From Glycomyces luteolus (GTDB lineage: Bacteria; Actinomycetota; Actinomycetes; Mycobacteriales; Micromonosporaceae), in NCBI RefSeq assembly GCF_027622875.1, contig NZ_JAPZVP010000004.1, positions 233,210 to 297,209 of the forward strand: a DNA stretch of 64,000 nucleotides, given 5' to 3'. The position numbers were made by a program, and so were the translations under genes. The notes beneath the pieces were generated by a model that was not told where the DNA came from, made no database searches, and saw nothing but the letters and a program-made list of their open reading frames with translations. Position 1 is the first letter of the stretch, and each line of letters opens with the position of its first letter. Of this stretch, positions 35,916 through 44,192 are shown piece by piece.

Positions 35916-36749
35916 ATGTCGCAACCGCCCGCCTCGCCGCCTCCGGGCCCGCCGCCTTACTACTCCGCGCCGCCGGCAGGCGCGCCAGGGACGCCGTCGA
36001 AGACCATCGCGATCCTCGCCGTCGTCTTCGGCGGTGCGGCGCTGCTGTTCGGCCTCATACCCGTCGCGGGGATCTTCATCGGCGGTCCCTTCGCCGTTGC
36101 CGGGATCGTGCTCGGCATCATCGGGATCTTCAAGTCCCACCGGTTGATGTCGATCATCGGCATCGGCCTCGCCGTGCTGGGCCTGATCGTCACGGTGGTC
36201 GTGACGGTCGCCGTCGGGAAGACGGCCGAGGACATCATCGAGGACTGGCCCACGGACTACGAGACCGGGACCGGGGACGCTGGCGATTCCGGCCACGGGG
36301 ACGCACCGCAGGACCAGGTCGTGGACGGGACCGACCCGACCGCCCCGCTCCCCGCGGGAACCGAGGTTGCGACCGGGTACTGGACGGTCTCGTTCAGCAG
36401 CGTCGTCGCGGACGCCACGGAAGAGCTCCTCGTCGACGAGTACGCGATGCCTCCCTCGCCGGGGAACCAGTACTTCATGTTCCAGGTCGAGGCCACCTAT
36501 GAGGGGGAGGGCTCTCGGTTCGCATGGGACGAGCTCTACTTCGGGGTCTACTTCAACAACACGTTGTACACGGAGTACTGCGGCGCCGAAATCCCCAACG
36601 ACATCGCGTACCTGCCCGAGGTTTATGCGGGCGGGACGGTGACGGGGAATACGTGCGTCTCGGTACCGACCGACGGTGCCGCGGACGCCGTCATCAGCGT
36701 CGAGGAGTACATCGAGTCCGGTCCCCGGTACTTCGTCGCGGTCGAGTGA
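35916..36749 (+). CDS. DUF4190/DUF4352-type membrane protein
   Basis: 277 residues. Pro/Tyr-rich head, two to three membrane helices (KTIAILAVVFGGAALLFGLIPVAGIFIGGPFAVAGIVLGIIGI and the ~88-110 segment), typical of DUF4190, then an acidic linker and a beta-sandwich ectodomain (QYFMFQVEATYEGEG) like DUF4352. Two cysteines could form a disulfide. Function unknown; the next gene encodes a related ectodomain. Confidence 0.75.
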   Translation: MSQPPASPPPGPPPYYSAPPAGAPGTPSKTIAILAVVFGGAALLFGLIPVAGIFIGGPFAVAGIVLGIIGIFKSHRLMSIIGIGLAVLGLIVTVVVTVAVGKTAEDIIEDWPTDYETGTGDAGDSGHGDAPQDQVVDGTDPTAPLPAGTEVATGYWTVSFSSVVADATEELLVDEYAMPPSPGNQYFMFQVEATYEGEGSRFAWDELYFGVYFNNTLYTEYCGAEIPNDIAYLPEVYAGGTVTGNTCVSVPTDGAADAVISVEEYIESGPRYFVAVE

Positions 36750-36863
36750 CCGCGCCGAAGCAGCGTGCGTGCGCGTGCCGAGCGTTCACTCCGGAATGGG
36801 CGTCCTGCATTAGGGTGTGCCCAGGCGCTCTCCGCCTGCCGACGCCCCATGAAGGACGTGCAC

Positions 36864-37472
36864 ATGACCACTCCGTTCCATGTGGACCCGCATCGGCCCG
36901 ACGACGATGAGCGGCCGCACGCGCGCACCGGTCTCACCAAGGCGCAGAAGGTCATGTCGGTCATCGGCATCGCGCTGGTGGCGGCGGTGCCGGTCGTGGC
37001 GGTCATGTCGTTCAAGCTCATCGATTCGTCGGACGAGGACGCCGACACTGACGCCGCCGAGGTCAGAGACGTCGAGACCACGGTCCTGGACCTCACGGTG
37101 ACCGATGGCGATCTCGAGTTCGCGGTGGGCAGTGTCGAGCAGGGATCCACTCAAATCGTGTCCGGGGCCGAGAACACAAGGGCGGAAGGCGAGTACGTGT
37201 TCATCGAGGTGACGGTGAAGAACCTCGACGACCAGGTGTTCAGTGTCTTCAGCGACATCAATCAGAAGCTGTTCGACACCGACGGGAATGAATACGGGGC
37301 CGACTCCGATGCGGCATCGATGGTGCTGGGCAACAACGTCCACCTCGCCGTCATCCCCATCGGCGGCCAGATCGAGGGCTGGATCGTCTTCGACGTCCCG
37401 GTCGGGACCGAACTGGCGACGCTCGAACTGCACGGCAGCGGGGACGGGGGAGTCGAAGTCCCCCTGCGGTAG
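36864..37472 (+). CDS. DUF4352-like membrane-anchored protein
   Basis: 202 residues. Basic/His-rich head, one helix (~31-50, VMSVIGIALVAAVPVVAVM), then an immunoglobulin-like DUF4352 domain: GEYVFIEVTVKNLDDQVFSVFSDINQKLFDTDGNEY and IGGQIEGWIVFDVPVG. ATG with GAAGGAC ribosome site; -10 TAGGGT at 36811-36816. Probably a surface protein of unknown function. Confidence 0.78.
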   Translation: MTTPFHVDPHRPDDDERPHARTGLTKAQKVMSVIGIALVAAVPVVAVMSFKLIDSSDEDADTDAAEVRDVETTVLDLTVTDGDLEFAVGSVEQGSTQIVSGAENTRAEGEYVFIEVTVKNLDDQVFSVFSDINQKLFDTDGNEYGADSDAASMVLGNNVHLAVIPIGGQIEGWIVFDVPVGTELATLELHGSGDGGVEVPLR

Positions 37473-37487
37473 TCGCGGCGCGAAAAG

Positions 37488-37516
37488 GGGCCCGGATCGC
37501 GATGCGATCCGGGCCC
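37488..37516. terminator. Bidirectional terminator
   Basis: Perfect 13-bp stem GGGCCCGGATCGC / GCGATCCGGGCCC with a GAT loop, between convergent genes. Confidence 0.9.
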
Positions 37517-37528
37517 GATCTCGTTCGT

Positions 37529-38587
37529 CTACGCGGCCTTGACGGGCTGCGGGTTGCGGAGGGGTTCGCCGTGGGCGTGGAGTTCGGTGAGGGCCTCGCG
37601 CCAGGACTGGATCAGGCCGGTCGCGTGGTAGGGGATGTTCTTCTCCATGCAGAACTCCTCGACGATCGGCTGGGCCTTGGCGAGGTTCACCGAGGGCATG
37701 GCCGGGAAGAGGTGGTGCTCGATCTGGTAGTTCAGGCCGCCGAGGGCGAAGTTGGTGAACCAGCCGCCCTTGACGTTGCGGGAGGTGAGCACCTGCTTGC
37801 GGAGGAAGTCCAGCTCGGTCTCGCCGACGAAGGTCGGCATGCCCTTGTGGTTCGGCGCGAAGACCGAGCCCATGTACAGGCCCCACACGGCCTTGTGCAC
37901 GAGGATGAAGACGATGGCCTTGCCGGGGGAGAGCACGATGAACAGCGCGCTGAGGTAGGCGGCCCAGTGGATCGCGAGGAACAGGGCTTCCCAGCCGCGG
38001 TTCTTCAGGCCCGGCTTGAGGACCGACTTGACGCCCGACCAGTTCAGGTTGAGGCCTTCGAGGGTGAGGATGGGGAAGAACAGCTCCGCCTGGTACTTGC
38101 CGAACCAGGTGGTGATGCCCTGCGCGAAGCCGGCCTGGCGCTTCGACCAGACGAACAGGCCCGGCGAGACGTCGGGGTCGAGTTCCTCGTGGTTGGGGTT
38201 GGCGTGGTGGCGGTTGTGCTTGTCGTTCCACCAGCCGTAGCCCATGCCGTTGGCGAGGTTGCCGGTGAACCAGCCCAGACGCTCGGAGGTGGCGCGGCTG
38301 CGGATGACCTGGCGGTGCGCGAGGTCGTGGCCGAGGAACGCCACCTGGGTGCTCACGAGGGCCATGAACACAGCCGTGAACATCTGGAGCCACGAGTCGC
38401 CGATCAGGGCGAACGCCGTCCAACCGCCGACGAAGACCGCCGCCATGAGCGCGAAGCGGATCACGTAGTACGCGGGGCGGCGGGCCATCAGCCCGGCCTC
38501 GTTGATCCGTCGGCCGAGTTCGGCGAAGTCGCTGCCGGTCCTCGGCCGCACAGCGGCGGGCGGTGCCTGGTCGGCGATGAGCGTCAT
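37529..38587 (-). CDS. Membrane fatty acid desaturase (front-end, acyl-CoA/lipid type)
   Basis: 352 residues. Di-iron desaturase with all three histidine boxes: HDLAH, HNRHH and QIEHHLF, plus the helix pairs expected between them. The QIEHH third box (Q replacing the first H) is typical of delta-6-like front-end desaturases. It adds a double bond to membrane acyl chains, needing an electron donor not encoded here. Divergent from the ABC exporter. Confidence 0.92.
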   Translation of the reverse strand: MTLIADQAPPAAVRPRTGSDFAELGRRINEAGLMARRPAYYVIRFALMAAVFVGGWTAFALIGDSWLQMFTAVFMALVSTQVAFLGHDLAHRQVIRSRATSERLGWFTGNLANGMGYGWWNDKHNRHHANPNHEELDPDVSPGLFVWSKRQAGFAQGITTWFGKYQAELFFPILTLEGLNLNWSGVKSVLKPGLKNRGWEALFLAIHWAAYLSALFIVLSPGKAIVFILVHKAVWGLYMGSVFAPNHKGMPTFVGETELDFLRKQVLTSRNVKGGWFTNFALGGLNYQIEHHLFPAMPSVNLAKAQPIVEEFCMEKNIPYHATGLIQSWREALTELHAHGEPLRNPQPVKAA

Positions 38588-38733
38588 GGAAAGGTCCGTT
38601 CTGTCGGGAAACGTCGACTCCTCAATAATTCCCGTTCCGGCGCGCGTTGTAACTACCGCTTACCCGTCAATGGGGGTAGGGCAAGCACTACCACTACTGG
38701 CCGGTATTTATGAAAGAATCGCTTCAAAATGCG

Positions 38734-38763
38734 TTGCGATCTGTCGGACCCCGGGCTTAGGGT
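38734..38763 (+). promoter_or_regulatory. Leaderless promoter of the ABC exporter operon
   Basis: -35 TTGCGA (38734-38739), 18-nt spacer, -10 TAGGGT (38758-38763); the ATG at 38770 is 6 nt after the -10. Confidence 0.6.
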
Positions 38764-38769
38764 TGCCCC

Positions 38770-39723
38770 ATGCCAAATGACAACGAGATCCTGGTGCGCG
38801 CCGGGGACCTGCGGAAAAGCTACGGCGAGCACGAGGCGGTGCGCGGCGTGGACTTCGAGATCCGGCGCGGCGAGGCCTTCGGCTTCCTCGGCGCGAACGG
38901 AGCGGGAAAGTCCACCACGATGCGGATGATCGGCTGCGTCTCCCAGCCCACCGGCGGCGAGCTGGAGGTCTTCGGCCGCGACCCCCACACCCAGGGCGCC
39001 GAGATCCGCGCCCGCCTCGGCGTCGTACCCCAGGACAACACCCTCGACGGGATGCTCACCGTCTTCGAGAACCTCGTCGTCTACGCCGGCTACTTCGGCA
39101 TCAAGAAGAAGGTCGCCAAGGCCAAGGCCGCCGAACTGCTCGAGTTCGTGCAGCTCTCCTCCCGCGCCAAAGACCAGGTGAACGAGCTCTCCGGCGGCAT
39201 GCAGCGGCGACTCGCCATCGCCCGCTCGCTCATCAACGAACCCGAACTCGTGATCCTCGACGAGCCCACCACCGGCCTCGACCCGCAGGCCCGCCACCTG
39301 GTGTGGGAGCGGCTGTTCCAGCTCAAGCAGCGCGGCGTCTCGATCCTCCTCACCACCCACTACATGGACGAGGCCGAGCAGCTCTGCGACCGCCTCGTGG
39401 TGATGGACGAGGGCCGCATCATCGCCTCCGGCTCCCCCCGCGAGCTCATCGACACCCACGTCACCAAGGAGGTCGTCGAGCTGCGCTTCGGCCCCGCCCA
39501 TACCACCGAGCTGGCCGAACTCGCCTTGACCCTCAACGGGATCGGCGCCCAGATCGAGGCCCTGCCCGACAAGATCCTGGTCTACACCAACGACGCCGAC
39601 GACACGAACGCCGCGCTCGAGGCCCGCGACATCCGCCCCACCTCGACCCTCGCCCGCCGCGCCACCCTCGAAGACGTCTTCCTGCGCCTCACCGGCCGCG
39701 CCCTCGTGGAGGACGAAGCGTGA
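38770..39723 (+). CDS. ABC exporter ATP-binding protein (DrrA/CcmA-like)
   Basis: 317 residues. Walker A GANGAGKST, signature LSGGMQRR, Walker B LVILDEPT, H-loop TTHYM, and a C-terminal DrrA-type extension (ALEARDIRPTSTLARRATLEDVFLRLTGRAL). These ATPases pair with ABC-2 permeases to export drugs, lipids or polysaccharide precursors. The leaderless ATG is well supported. First of three overlapping genes. Confidence 0.92.
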   Translation: MPNDNEILVRAGDLRKSYGEHEAVRGVDFEIRRGEAFGFLGANGAGKSTTMRMIGCVSQPTGGELEVFGRDPHTQGAEIRARLGVVPQDNTLDGMLTVFENLVVYAGYFGIKKKVAKAKAAELLEFVQLSSRAKDQVNELSGGMQRRLAIARSLINEPELVILDEPTTGLDPQARHLVWERLFQLKQRGVSILLTTHYMDEAEQLCDRLVVMDEGRIIASGSPRELIDTHVTKEVVELRFGPAHTTELAELALTLNGIGAQIEALPDKILVYTNDADDTNAALEARDIRPTSTLARRATLEDVFLRLTGRALVEDEA

Positions 39724-40556
39724 CCGCCCTCGACAGCGCCTCCCTGGACAGCGCCCCCCAGATCGACCGAACCGCCCCCACCACCGCGCAGGCCGCCTGG
39801 CGCGCCTTCAACCTCCAACTGGCCCTGTACAAGCACGTCTGGCACGGCACGGTCTTCACCTCCGTGCTCCTGCCGATCCTCTACATGGTCTCGATCGGCA
39901 TCGGCGTCGGCGCGTACATCGACTCGTCCTCGGTAGGCGGCCTGACCTACGCCGAGTTCATCGCCCCCGGCCTGATCTGCTCCGTCGCCGTCATGATGCT
40001 CGGCAACGACATGGTCTTCCCCGTCTTCGGCGGCTACGCCGACTGGGGCGGCCACTACCTGGCCCAGCGCGCCACCCCGCTGCGCCCCGTCGACATGCTC
40101 AACGGGCACCTCGCCTACGCGGCCGTGTTCCGGCCCTTCACGAACTGCACGATCGTGGCCGTCGTCCTGGCGTTCTTCGGGGTCTACACCACCTCCTGGT
40201 GGGCCGCGTTCGCGGTCATCGCCGCCGCGCTCGTCTCGGCCTCGCTCGCGCCCTGGCTCCACTTCTGGGCCTCGAGCCTGAAGAACGACGCGAACCTCAA
40301 CATGATCTTCAGGTTCGCCATCATGCCCATCTCGCTGTTCTCCGGAGTGTTCTTCCCTGCCAGCGAGATGCCCGGCTTCCTCCAGCCGCTCGTGTGGGCC
40401 TCGCCCCTCTGGCACGGAACGGAACTCGCCCGCGCCGCCACCGCGGACGTCGCGCCCGCGCTGCCCCCGCTCGTCCACATCGCCTACCTGGCCGCACTGG
40501 CCGTCGCCGGGTGGTTCGCCGCCCGGTGGCGGATCCAGAAGCACCTGAACTTCTAG
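39720..40556 (+). CDS. ABC-2 type exporter permease, subunit 1
   Basis: 278 residues with six helices, N-terminal amphipathic region, and the ABC-2 hallmark LFSGVFFPASEMPGFLQPLVWASPLWHGTELARA near the C-terminus. GTG overlaps the ATPase stop (GTGA). Forms a heteromeric permease with the next gene product. Confidence 0.88.
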   Translation: MTALDSASLDSAPQIDRTAPTTAQAAWRAFNLQLALYKHVWHGTVFTSVLLPILYMVSIGIGVGAYIDSSSVGGLTYAEFIAPGLICSVAVMMLGNDMVFPVFGGYADWGGHYLAQRATPLRPVDMLNGHLAYAAVFRPFTNCTIVAVVLAFFGVYTTSWWAAFAVIAAALVSASLAPWLHFWASSLKNDANLNMIFRFAIMPISLFSGVFFPASEMPGFLQPLVWASPLWHGTELARAATADVAPALPPLVHIAYLAALAVAGWFAARWRIQKHLNF

Positions 40557-40567
40557 GAGCCCAACGC

Positions 40568-41365
40568 ATGTCGGTCATCGCCTACGGCGCCGCCCGCGCC
40601 TCCCTGAAGTCCTCGGGGGCCCTGCTCAACCGCAACTGGGTGGCCATGCGCCGCGCCTGGATCCTGGTGATCTCGGGCGCGGTCGAATCGCTGCTCTTCC
40701 TGTTCGCCTTCGGATTCGGCGTCGGCGCCCTCGTCGGGGACATCACGCTCCCCGACGGCACCACCGTCTCCTACACCGCCTACGTCGCGCCCGCGATCCT
40801 CGCGAACGCCGCCATGATGGGCGTGCTCGCCGAGACCTCCATCAACGTGTTCGCGAAGTTCAAGTGGATGAAGGTCTACGACGGCATCCTCGCGACCCCC
40901 TTGCGGCCCTGGGACGTGGCCCTCGGCGAGGTCTGGTGGGCGCTCATCCGCGGCGGCACCTACATCGGCGCGTTCGTGGTCGTCATGGGGCTCTTCGGGC
41001 TCCTCGACTCCTGGTGGTCGCTGCTCGCGGTGCCCGCGTGCGTGTTCATCGCGCTGGCCTTCGCCGGGATCGGCCTGACCCTCGCCACGGTCTTCCGCGA
41101 CTGGCCCGACTTCGACTGGATGAACGCGGTCGTGTTCGCCATGTTCCTGTTCGGCGGCACCTTCACCCCGGTGGAGGCCTACCCGGCGTTCGCGCAGCCG
41201 ATCGTCTACATCATGCCGCTCTACCACGGCATCGAGCTGGTGCGCGGCCTCAGCCTCGGGCAGCTCGGCCCGATGATGCTGGTGCACGTCGCCTACCTGA
41301 TGGCGCTGTGCGTGACGGGCATGTGGATCGCGCAGAAGCGGTTGGCGAAAGCCTTGTACAAATAG
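40568..41365 (+). CDS. ABC-2 type exporter permease, subunit 2
   Basis: 265 residues, six helices, same fold as the preceding subunit (FLFGGTFTPVEAYPAFAQPIVYIMPLYHGIELVRGLSLGQL). Ends with a basic tail. Two different permeases with one ATPase is the usual DrrAB/B-type arrangement; the substrate is unknown. Confidence 0.88.
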   Translation: MSVIAYGAARASLKSSGALLNRNWVAMRRAWILVISGAVESLLFLFAFGFGVGALVGDITLPDGTTVSYTAYVAPAILANAAMMGVLAETSINVFAKFKWMKVYDGILATPLRPWDVALGEVWWALIRGGTYIGAFVVVMGLFGLLDSWWSLLAVPACVFIALAFAGIGLTLATVFRDWPDFDWMNAVVFAMFLFGGTFTPVEAYPAFAQPIVYIMPLYHGIELVRGLSLGQLGPMMLVHVAYLMALCVTGMWIAQKRLAKALYK

Positions 41366-41383
41366 AACCAAGGTCAAGCAGCA

Positions 41384-41413
41384 GGCCGCGTTTCCTGGGA
41401 AGGAGACGCGGCC
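41384..41413 (+). terminator. Terminator of the ABC exporter operon
   Basis: 13-bp stem (41384-41396 with 41401-41413, one G-T wobble) and GGGA loop. Confidence 0.8.
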
Positions 41414-41428
41414 GTCTCCGTCCCTTAA

Positions 41429-41468
41429 GAAGAAATTCTTCAGAAGTGACCTTCACAAGAATTTCTTC
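41429..41468. promoter_or_regulatory. 40-bp AT-rich dyad upstream of the M23 peptidase
   Basis: Perfect 12-bp arms GAAGAAATTCTT and AAGAATTTCTTC, sharing their centre (41448/41449) with an inner GAAG/CTTC pair. It stands out in GC-rich DNA and lies 14 bp before the start codon, with GATACCGT as a possible -10. Likely operator; the binding protein is unknown. Confidence 0.6.
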
Positions 41469-41482
41469 GATACCGTCCTGTT

Positions 41483-42394
41483 ATGAGACAGCGCCTCCAC
41501 CTCCGACCGCGCCAACGGCGCGTCGCGCTCCTCGTCACCGCGCTCTTCGCCGCAGTCGCCGCAGCATTCGCTCCGGCCCTCGCGTCGAACGCCGACGAGA
41601 TCACCATCCAAGCGGTGAGCCACAAGAGCCCCTTCGACTGCAACAAGACCTTCTGGGCCAACAACTGGATCGACTCCCCGGCTCACAGCCCGCAGAACAC
41701 CATCGACTGGCAGACCTACGGCTCGGACGCCATCAACGGCGAGAACGTGCGCGCCACCGCCGGCGGCACCGCCTACTTCTACAACGAGGGCAGCACGAGC
41801 TACGGCAAGTGGGTCCAGATCATCCACTCCGACGGCACCCGCACCCGCTACGCGCACCTGGACACCATGGTCGGCTCCGTCGGCACCTCCAGGTCCGTAT
41901 CCCAGGGCACGATCATCGGCACCGTCGGCTCCACCGGCGGCTCCACCGCCCCGCACCTGCACTACGAGCAGCGCAACGCCTCCGGCACCGTCGTCACCCC
42001 GGTCGTCGAGGGCGTCCAGGTGCCCTACGGCAGCAAGAAGGCCATCACCTCGACCAACGCCTGCGGCAGCACCAACCCCTATACGCCCCAAGAGGTCTGC
42101 GGCTCGGGCTACACCGTGATCGACTCCCAGGCCGTCACCGGCGGCCGCGTCTACCTGCTCTACAACAGCGGCAACGGCTACAACTGCGTCACCACGATCA
42201 AGAGCACGAGCATCGGGACCGCCTCCGCCGTCTCGGCCAGCCTCCAGGTCGAGGGCGGCACCATGACCACCGACTCCGGGAGCTACGCCTACTACGCGGG
42301 CCCGATCCGCAAGTCGGCGGCCAATTCCTGCGTCAAATGGGGAGGATCGGTCGGTTCCAGTACCTACCTGAGCGGCTTCGAGCACTGCGGCTAA
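41483..42394 (+). CDS. Secreted M23 peptidase fused to SapA-like domain
   Basis: 303 residues. Sec signal peptide (~1-37, basic start then ALLVTALFAAVAAAFAPALA). LytM/M23 domain ~40-170: an AHSPQNTIDW segment supplying histidine and aspartate ligands, GKWVQIIHSDG, RYAHLD and HLHYE. After a CGSTNPYTPQEVCG junction comes a ~100-residue domain (YLLYNSGNGYNCV, YYAGPIR, CVKWGG, FEHCG) that resembles spore-associated protein A of streptomycetes. It should cleave peptidoglycan cross-links outside the cell. Its start is preceded by the 40-bp dyad. Confidence 0.85.
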   Translation: MRQRLHLRPRQRRVALLVTALFAAVAAAFAPALASNADEITIQAVSHKSPFDCNKTFWANNWIDSPAHSPQNTIDWQTYGSDAINGENVRATAGGTAYFYNEGSTSYGKWVQIIHSDGTRTRYAHLDTMVGSVGTSRSVSQGTIIGTVGSTGGSTAPHLHYEQRNASGTVVTPVVEGVQVPYGSKKAITSTNACGSTNPYTPQEVCGSGYTVIDSQAVTGGRVYLLYNSGNGYNCVTTIKSTSIGTASAVSASLQVEGGTMTTDSGSYAYYAGPIRKSAANSCVKWGGSVGSSTYLSGFEHCG

Positions 42395-42401
42395 AGGCCG
42401 A

Positions 42402-42407
42402 TAGGCT
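42402..42407 (+). promoter_or_regulatory. -10 element for leaderless ThuA gene
   Basis: TAGGCT ends 6 nt before the GTG at 42414. Confidence 0.5.
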
Positions 42408-42413
42408 GGGCGC

Positions 42414-43265
42414 GTGAGAACCCTGCTGCGACTCCTCATGATCGCCGCGCTGGCTTGCGCGCCCGGCTTCGTCCTCCCTTCGGCGGCCTCCGCCGCCGGA
42501 GGGCCGCAAGTCCTGGTCGTCACGACCGGGAACGAAGCGCAGGACGTGGCCGACTACGCGCTGGAGCGACTCCAGATGGAGGCGCGGCGCTGGAACTTCA
42601 CGCTCATCGAGGGCACCGCCGACGACGTGCGGCGCCTCGGCTCGTACGACGTGATCATGTTCCTCAACACCAGCGGCGACTTCCTCGAGGAAGAGCAGCA
42701 GGAGGCAGTCGAGACGTTCGTCGAGCAGGGCGGCGGCCTGGTCACCACCAACACCGCGATCGAGAGCGAACCCGACTGGGCCTGGTACCACGAGACGCTC
42801 GGCGCGACCGCGCTGCCGCGTCTGGAAGCGACGACTGAAGAGGCCGTCACCTTCAACTCCGGTTCCCAGGTCACCGAGGGCCTCGACGAGGAGCTGAAGC
42901 TCACCGAGCGCTGGTACTCCTTCGATCCCGCACCGGCGCAACCGGGCTCGACCGTGCTGGCGCAGCTCGGCTCGGGCCAGGCGGTGTCCTGGGTGAACGA
43001 GGAGCTGCCGGTCTTCTACGCCTCGCCCGGCGGCGAGGGGAAGACCTGGGGCGACCGGGACTTCCTGCAGCTGATCCGCCAGGCGATCTGGTGGGGCGCG
43101 GGGGAAGAGGGCGCCCTGGTGCAGAACTCGGACGATGCCGCACCGGCCTGGCCGTACACGCTGACCTTCGTCCTCTTCGTGGTCGCGGTCGCCGGCGGCG
43201 GCTCGATCGCCGTGTGGCGCTTGGACAAGGCCGAGTCCGAGAAGGAAGCCGCGCTCCAGGCCTAG
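42414..43265 (+). CDS. Secreted membrane-anchored ThuA-domain protein
   Basis: 283 residues. Signal peptide (~1-27, ends ASAA), ThuA-like class I glutamine amidotransferase fold: GPQVLVVTTG, SYDVIMFLNTSGDFLEEEQQEAVETFVEQGGGLVTTNTAIESE, then WYSFD and PVFYASPGGEGKTWGD. A C-terminal helix (~245-267) anchors it outside the membrane. ThuA proteins occur in carbohydrate use and surface proteins; substrate here is unknown. GTG is leaderless. Confidence 0.82.
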   Translation: MRTLLRLLMIAALACAPGFVLPSAASAAGGPQVLVVTTGNEAQDVADYALERLQMEARRWNFTLIEGTADDVRRLGSYDVIMFLNTSGDFLEEEQQEAVETFVEQGGGLVTTNTAIESEPDWAWYHETLGATALPRLEATTEEAVTFNSGSQVTEGLDEELKLTERWYSFDPAPAQPGSTVLAQLGSGQAVSWVNEELPVFYASPGGEGKTWGDRDFLQLIRQAIWWGAGEEGALVQNSDDAAPAWPYTLTFVLFVVAVAGGGSIAVWRLDKAESEKEAALQA

Positions 43266-43309
43266 GGCCAGTCCTCAGAGTCAGCTTCAGCGGCCGCACT
43301 GCAGGCAGC

Positions 43310-43347
43310 GATCGGGCGGGCCGTCTCGAACCTCGGCCCGCCCGATC
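43310..43347 (+). terminator. Terminator after ThuA gene
   Basis: Perfect 13-bp stem GATCGGGCGGGCC / GGCCCGCCCGATC, 12-nt loop, followed by CTTT. Confidence 0.85.
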
Positions 43348-43507
43348 CTTTCAGCGACGCGCGCGGTGCACCTCCTGCGCCAGACGGCGCCGGATCGGTC
43401 TCGAAAGGAAGTTCCCACGACCCACGCTCCGGACGGTCATGTCGTCTGGAGGCCGAGGCCGATCCGGCACCGCGCGGATCGCAGTTTAGGGGGTGCCTGC
43501 GCACCCG

Positions 43508-44125
43508 TCAAAGCCGCCCCGCCACGGTCGTGGTCACGGTGGCGACGCCGTTCTCGAACGGCAGGTCCTCGTCCTCGGGCTCCTCGATCGGCGGACCCGA
43601 GCGCTGCTTGATGGAGACCTCCTCGAGCGGGATGGCCAGGAGCGCGGACATCGCGTTCTCCTTGTCGCTGGCCTCCCGCGAGCGCTCCGAGCGCCCTTCG
43701 CCCATCCGGTCGATGAGGGCTTTGAACACGTTCCAGCGCTCGTCCGCGTCGGTGACGAGCCGCGCGTTCGCGTGCACGACCACCGACCGGTAGTTCATGG
43801 AGTGGTGGAACCAGCTCTTGGAGTAGACGAGCCCGTCGACGACGGTCGCGGTGGCGCTCACCGCGAACTCCTCGCGCCCGCCCAGGCCCATGCTCGATCC
43901 CGTGGAGCCGTGCACGAAGAGCGTGTCCCCAACGCGCACATGGAACGTCGGTAGCACGCGGGGCGCGCCGTCGGGTCCGACGAAGGCGAGGTCGACGAAC
44001 AGCGCCTCGTCCAGCACCTGGTAGGCCGCCTCGCGCTCGTAGGTGACCCGCTCGCGGGAGCGCTTGGGGGTGGTGCGCTCGGTCTGGGTGAACTGGCCGC
44101 TGTGGGGGCATTCAAGGGCGGACAT
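43508..44125 (-). CDS. Pyridoxamine 5'-phosphate oxidase-like flavin-binding protein
   Basis: 205 residues. Split-barrel FMN-binding fold of the PNPOx-like group: YQVLDEALFVDLAFVGPDGAPRVLPTFHVRVGDTLFVHGSTGS, SWFHHSMNYRSVVVHANARLVTD. An N-terminal SALECPHSGQFTQ segment could be redox-active. Often annotated as flavin-nucleotide-binding or nitroreductase-like; substrate unknown. Divergent from a MocR regulator that probably controls it. Confidence 0.85.
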   Translation of the reverse strand: MSALECPHSGQFTQTERTTPKRSRERVTYEREAAYQVLDEALFVDLAFVGPDGAPRVLPTFHVRVGDTLFVHGSTGSSMGLGGREEFAVSATATVVDGLVYSKSWFHHSMNYRSVVVHANARLVTDADERWNVFKALIDRMGEGRSERSREASDKENAMSALLAIPLEEVSIKQRSGPPIEEPEDEDLPFENGVATVTTTVAGRL

Positions 44126-44150
44126 CGGGGGTGGCTCCTATCGCCGATTT

Positions 44151-44192
44151 TTGTACTGATACAATACTTGAGTTATGTCGGTACAGTATCAG
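44151..44192. promoter_or_regulatory. Promoter and paired operator between PNPOx-like gene and MocR regulator
   Basis: Two inverted half-sites CTGATAC-NN-TAC (44156-44167 plus strand, 44181-44192 minus strand) 13 bp apart. TACAAT at 44160-44165 is the regulator's -10 and overlaps the first site; the second lies just inside the coding sequence. Fits autoregulation. Confidence 0.65.
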
